Source: Nilaparvata lugens (Eukaryota > Arthropoda > Insecta > Hemiptera > Delphacidae). Taken from it: DNA of 64,000 bases. The notes below the pieces were generated by a model that was given only the letters and a program-made list of their open reading frames with translations, ran no database searches and was not told where the DNA came from. Where the stretch lies: contig NC_052507.1 in assembly GCF_014356525.2 (NCBI RefSeq), positions 62,126,295 through 62,190,294 on the forward strand. Direction: 5' to 3'. Shown here piece after piece: positions 59,700-64,000 of this stretch; position 1 is the first letter of the stretch, and every line of letters begins with the position of its first letter. Position numbers and translations under genes: made by a program.

Positions 59700-60990
59700 G
59701 TATCACATCATTCTATGCTGGCCAACCTAAATCTGAAATACTGTTCTAAACTATAAAAACATTTCTTCAATAGGAACTCTTCAATTTTCTGTTTGTATTC
59801 CTTCTCTGGTAGTTCTCTTACATCTAATGGTAGGTGGTTATAAAATCTTATTGCCCAGGTCTTAAAACTAGTATGACTAGATCTATAATACTGAAATTCA
59901 TTTCGGATGTTTGATCAATTCCGTGAGTAATGAGAGAGGACATTATTATGACTAGAAAATACATTTTTCGCCACACTGCACAGAAAGCAGCTATTTCCAG
60001 TCCCTACGTAGATCTGAAAGACATTGTTTGCAGACGACTCTCGTCTGAACAGGTTTCTTTCCGGCACAGGCCGGAAAGAGTACTCTTTCCAGCCGCTAAC
60101 AACACCAGCCGCTAAGAAAGGTGATCAAAAAACAGCTGATCAAAAAACTTTTAATTATTTGTGTTCATTATTCAATAATTAAAACATTTATAATAATATC
60201 ATCTTATTGTCATTTGAAAGAATAAAAAAGTATAAACTCAACCTCCCACATAATTGAACATAATCTTTTAGGTTATTTAGACAAATCAGAATAAAAAATA
60301 AAAATACTTGGAAAATTTCCTGATATTCAGATTACCTCAGATTTGCTAGAGCTATGACCTTCCACTTCTGCTTTCGGAAGTGCTTAGTAAACAATTATTA
60401 TTATAATATATATTGTTTATTTTTCTGTGTGGCAAAAAATAGCATTCGCACCACGGGCAAAAATGTTTTTCCGGCTCTCAATCTTTTCTAGTCCTCGGCC
60501 TACGGCCTTGGACTTGAAACCCGATTTCGAGCCGGAAAAGTCTAATTTTCGACCCTAGGTGCGAAATATACTATTGTGAAGTTAGACTTCACAAACAACA
60601 AGCATTGATAGGCTATATAAAAATTCATGGAAAACTCATAATTCCCAGTATTATGAATAAATGCTTGCAATGAGAGAGAGGTGATTCATTGCAAATAGTT
60701 CTAACTGCTCTCTTTTGTAATACAAAAAGGTTTAAGGAGTAGCTGCAATTTTCCCATATTATAGCGCATATAGCAGATGTGTATAATATACATTCAATCA
60801 TATTTTAACTATTACTATTTCTCTTAATTTTACCAACAGTAAGACACCTCTGGTAACATTAGAGACAGTATAGTCTATATGAGATTTCCATTTCAAGTTG
60901 CACTGGATGTAAATACCTAAAAATTTAACAGAGTGCGAAGAATTCATATTATTATATGACACTGATAGACTTTGTGTTTGGTTCAAATTA
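59700..60990 (-). pseudogene. Non-LTR RT C-terminus split by an insertion
   Basis: Minus-strand reading gives VKFLGIYIQCNLKWKSHID (60920-60850), further RT thumb sequence to about 60660, and after an insertion (about 59940-60660) the C-terminal end RSSHTSFKTWAIRFYNHLP and a basic helix (59880-59720). Stops are present in the first part. Confidence 0.6.
60430..60595. repeat. Hairpin element within the split RT
   Basis: GCGAATGCTATTTTTTGCC on the minus strand, with an internal inverted pair TTTTCCGGCTC / GAGCCGGAAAA, and terminal ATTCGCACC / GGTGCGAA. Part of the insertion that splits the RT remnant. Confidence 0.5.
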
Positions 60991-61105
60991 AGAGCTAATT
61001 AATTGGTGTTGCACCAGTCAGTCATAATTTGCATAAGAAGCTACCGTATATATTCAAGGTTTGCTTCTACAAGGGTAATGTTTTTTCAACCTCCGATCAC
61101 ATATC

Positions 61106-61312
61106 TTGACACAGACAAGCGGTAAGGAGGCGATTTTAATAGTGCTTAACAGCTCGACATCTCCACCAAATGATTGGTGCATCCAAATCGTCAATTGTTA
61201 TCGTGCAATAGACTCAGAAACTTTGTCGCCTTACTCGAGTCCCCCGCCAAGTCATGATTGGTTTGCGCAGCGTTATTTAGCTCTGTTAGCAAAAGGCAAT
61301 AGTTCAGCATAA
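61106..61312 (+). CDS. Unidentified small ORF 1 of a compact cluster
   Basis: 68 codons, TTG or upstream start, ending TAA. Reads SGKEAILIVLNSSTSPP, CIQIVNCYRAIDSE and ends LALLAKGNSSA. Not recognised. Base composition and codon use are more balanced than the AT-rich surroundings. It is followed 12 bp later by the next ORF. Confidence 0.3.
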   Translation: MTQTSGKEAILIVLNSSTSPPNDWCIQIVNCYRAIDSETLSPYSSPPPSHDWFAQRYLALLAKGNSSA

Positions 61313-61324
61313 ATCTAACGAAGA

Positions 61325-61405
61325 ATGATTCGAGTTTATGCAGGAAACGTTACGAGTGACGTTGATGTACGTGATTGGTCTCCGAATATGAAAGACGTCA
61401 GTTGA
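61325..61405 (+). CDS. Unidentified 26-residue ORF 2 of the cluster
   Basis: ATG at 61325 to TGA at 61403; reads MIRVYAGNVTSDVDVRDWSP. Its stop is one base from the ATG of the next ORF. May be a broken part of the same frame-shifted protein as its neighbours. Confidence 0.25.
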   Translation: MIRVYAGNVTSDVDVRDWSPNMKDVS

Positions 61406-61406
61406 A

Positions 61407-61691
61407 ATGACTTTCGGAATCGTTGTTATTAATGGCAAATCGGCATCACAGAGATGGTGCAACCAACGAATCGAATCGGATAATTTCGGTCACCCATCAT
61501 ACAAACCCGACTTGACCACTGGTAAAACTTATACATTTTCCCCAAACTCAAGACATGACTTTGAGGGCAGAGATTCCAAACTAACAAAGAGCTCCAAACC
61601 AACGTCAGCCCACTTAAACGTATTTGCGGGCAGCATTTTATCATTTAGAAAAGATATGACAAGGTCGTATCCCATTGTAGAGTGTGTTTAA
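61407..61691 (+). CDS. Unidentified ORF 3 of the cluster, 94 residues
   Basis: ATG at 61407 to TAA at 61689. Reads MTFGIVVINGKSASQRWCNQ, then YKPDLTTGKTYTFSPNSRHD and ends RSYPIVECV. Not recognised. An AATAAA lies at 61731, 40 bp after the stop, a plausible poly(A) signal. The head-to-tail packing is unlike host genes here and could come from a compact foreign or viral genome, or from a gene broken by mutations. Confidence 0.35.
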   Translation: MTFGIVVINGKSASQRWCNQRIESDNFGHPSYKPDLTTGKTYTFSPNSRHDFEGRDSKLTKSSKPTSAHLNVFAGSILSFRKDMTRSYPIVECV

Positions 61692-61835
61692 GTTCCAAAT
61701 TTTACTTTACAAAACCATGGTCCTGTACCAAATAAAACTGTAGAATTTTACGATATATGTGTGTTTTTATTTCATTACTGTTTACTCAAACTGATAGTCT
61801 ACGTAGTTCTTTTCCTTGAAGCTATGTGACGCTTA

Positions 61836-62003
61836 AGGTGTGTACAGATATATGCGCCGCGAACATGAGCAATTCACTTCTAAATCAGCTGACTATATCT
61901 GTATTTTTACCGAAACGGTATAAGATATAGATATAAAAAAGCTTGGCATAAGCTGATTAAAAGTGAATTGCGCATGTTCGCGGCGCGTAAATCTGTACGC
62001 ACC
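61836..62003. repeat. Tourist-like MITE, copy 2
   Basis: Ends AGGTGTGTACAGATATATGC and its near complement GCGTAAATCTGTACGCACCT, flanked by TTA on both sides (TWA target). Arms of about 45 bp pair, including the GC-rich CGCGAACATG block. Confidence 0.75.
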
Positions 62004-62287
62004 TTTACTCATTCTCACCATAACAAAACGGAAATAATAGTCGACAGTAATCGGCTTGAATTAACAGTGAAATTTGGAACATAAACGACCTATACCATGG
62101 GATATTTTCTTATGCTACGGTATCTATTTTCTATGATAAAATGCTGTCGCCAAATGCGTTTAAGTGGGCTATGACGTTGTTCTGTGGGTAGTCTGGTCCA
62201 CTGGTATGACAAATGCCTCAATTATGTATAAATAAGATTGATTAGATATTGGTGAAAATAAATATTCTATCATTATTATACATTCGT

Positions 62288-62387
62288 NNNNNNNNNNNNN
62301 NNNNNNNNNNNNNNNNNNNNNNNNNNNNNNNNNNNNNNNNNNNNNNNNNNNNNNNNNNNNNNNNNNNNNNNNNNNNNNNNNNNNNNN
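62288..62387. other. Assembly gap (100 N)
   Basis: 100 unknown bases directly beside the left arm of a long inverted repeat, a structure that commonly breaks assembly. Confidence 0.95.
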
Positions 62388-62641
62388 GGTACGATATAAA
62401 TCCATGAGATTTAGAGGATGGATTCTTCATGGTATTGTTGATCTAGTAAAACAAAAATTTTCTGAAAATATCAATTTTTGGAAAAGTTATTCAATTTACC
62501 AAAAATAACTTTTAGTTGAGTTATTTTTAGTAAATTGAATAACTATCTTAAAAATTGATATTTTCAGAAAATGTTTGTTTTACTAGATCAACAATAACAT
62601 GAAGAATCTATCCTCTAAATCTCATGGATTTATCTCTTACC
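62388..62641. repeat. Long inverted repeat, about 120-bp arms
   Basis: Left arm from the gap edge (ATAAATCCATGAGATTTAGA) and right arm ending near 62641 (TCTAAATCTCATGGATTTAT) are reverse complements with few mismatches. The turn is near 62512-62518 (TTAGTTGAG). No coding. The left end may extend into the gap. Confidence 0.85.
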
Positions 62642-62949
62642 GAATTTGAAATGTTCTGTCCCAAAAATTTAAACTTTAGGCGCTCATATCTCAAAAAGTA
62701 ATGATCAGAAAAAATGTTTTCCTGAGAAAACTTTTTCATTTTGATAGCTGGATGATATACAAATCAAAAAACTTTGAAAAATATCACGAGTAGAAAGTTT
62801 ATTTTTAGCCTTTGCACAGCCTTATCAGACAGAATTGTGAAAGCCTTCTTAATGAGAATGGAGCAAATCTTAATGAATACAATACAATAGATGGTAATGA
62901 TTTTCATTGTGATGAAATTGATTAATCAAGGTTTGATTTTTGTTTACAG

Positions 62950-63060
62950 CATAGGAAATCTAAGGAATCGGTTAAAGCACTCAAAATTCCCCGCAGACTG
63001 CAGGGGAAAATTGACGCAGCAATCGAGGAAGCACTGGAATTACAGGACAATTTCCATTAA
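62950..63060 (+). CDS. Unidentified gene, candidate terminal exon
   Basis: Acceptor TTTTTGTTTACAG, then 36 codons HRKSKESVKALKIPRRLQGK and IDAAIEEALELQDNFH, stop TAA at 63058. AATAAA follows at 63092. The charged helix-forming end, good acceptor and poly(A) signal suggest a true last exon of a host gene. I do not recognise the protein, and its upstream exons are not visible. Confidence 0.45.
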   Translation, partial: HRKSKESVKALKIPRRLQGKIDAAIEEALELQDNFH

Positions 63061-64000
63061 ATAGATTAAAAGAGACAAAGGCTCGGGGGTTAATAAAAAT
63101 GTAAGGAGTTACTCAGCAGAGGAGGGCAGTGTCTGTAGGGTGAGTGACAAACATCAATTCATTTCATTTTAATTGTTTATTCAATCCATACTCAAAATTA
63201 AATTACTTCTGCTTATTACACAGGTACACTATATAACCTCATAAATTTATCCTATTTTAAATTCATCCATTAATTTATGTGATTATGATGATAATGATAA
63301 TTTTTTACTAATTTAAATTTCTAAATTCAATTTATAATTTAATTATAATGATTGACTATGCTTGATGGACAGACAGGGAGATTGCAAACCTCACTTGACG
63401 AAAGTTTAAATAATAGTTTTTCATTGTTATCAATTCATGGTATAATAAAATTATTTTTATTGGTTCAATGTAATAGAATTTCAGCCCTATTTATAGAAAT
63501 AAAAGATATTACTGAAGTCGTGCATAACACGACTTGTCTTAGCTCAATGCATCAATGGATGGTGTAATAATATTAATAAATAAGAAAGGATTACAAGTCC
63601 CCAACATTTTTATTACTTAAACCCTTTTGTTTTGCAAAAGCATTTTAAATTTTAATAATATAAATAAAGAAAGGATAAGAAGACCCCAACATTTACAATA
63701 CCTCATTGGCATAAACTTTCGTCTGTCCGTTATCTTCCCATATTCTGGATCTTGGGGGATTTCGATTACATTCGTCTCAGTTACCAGCCTATCTGGAAAA
63801 TGTTAACAATGTATTGAGTAGGTGGATAATTAATTAATTTAGAATTATTGAAACTTGGTCCAACATTGGAGGTTCAGCATCATTAGGCCTACAATGTGAT
63901 TGATTAACTAGAGCAGGATTTTATTTGTAGCTAAATTGCAGTTTCAAGTCTTCAAACTCCAAAACTGTTTCAAGTGGAAAATGAAAGCTCTGGTACAATC
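63061..64000. other. Right flank, no gene seen
   Basis: AT-rich. An open frame at 63352-63567 has no recognisable motif. Confidence 0.4.

Overview
The window is eukaryotic, AT-rich and very repeat-dense. It carries spliced genes (GT-AG introns), insect-type odorant receptor exons, BEL/Pao, Ty3/Gypsy, jockey-like and Penelope-like retroelements, and many hairpin MITEs. I infer an insect, probably a hemipteran and possibly a delphacid planthopper. The order is a judgement from repeat style and receptor type, not a proof. Two 100-N gaps (12453-12552, 62288-62387) mark assembly joins.

Layout. (1) 1-12.5 kb is a nest of broken retrotransposons: a BEL/Pao element with one complete LTR, two further Pao fragments, and jockey-like non-LTR tails and reverse transcriptases. 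(2) 13.5-16.25 kb, minus strand, holds the start codon exon and exon 2 of a kinesin-3 motor gene (KIF16B/Klp98A-like). Exon 2 is present twice inside a tandem duplication. The retrotransposon nest to the left therefore probably lies in a kinesin intron. (3) 17.5-22.4 kb holds non-LTR fragments, one with a PHD finger in ORF1, and a long open Gypsy RT-RNaseH-integrase fragment (minus). (4) 22.84-48.67 kb is a tandem segmental duplication (about 8.5 kb and 7.8 kb) carrying the 5' exons of an odorant receptor gene. Unit 1 is interrupted by a young 9.5-kb LTR retrotransposon that codes only a Gag-like protein. Unit 2 keeps the unoccupied target site and has lost the first third of the large receptor exon. 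(5) 48.7-55.4 kb holds the single-copy 3' exons of the receptor among MITE and Helitron-like repeats. (6) 55.9-57.7 kb is a jockey-like RT pseudogene (minus). (7) 58-64 kb holds Tourist-like MITEs, another broken RT, a compact cluster of small ORFs of unknown origin, a long hairpin beside the second gap, and one unidentified terminal exon.

The receptor exons fit one reading frame: 21+1349+97+102+156+54 nt gives 592 residues. About 170-190 of these form a highly charged insertion between TM2 and TM3; without it the length is a normal receptor of about 400 residues. This insertion, the duplicated exons and the gag-only LTR element are the main points of interest.
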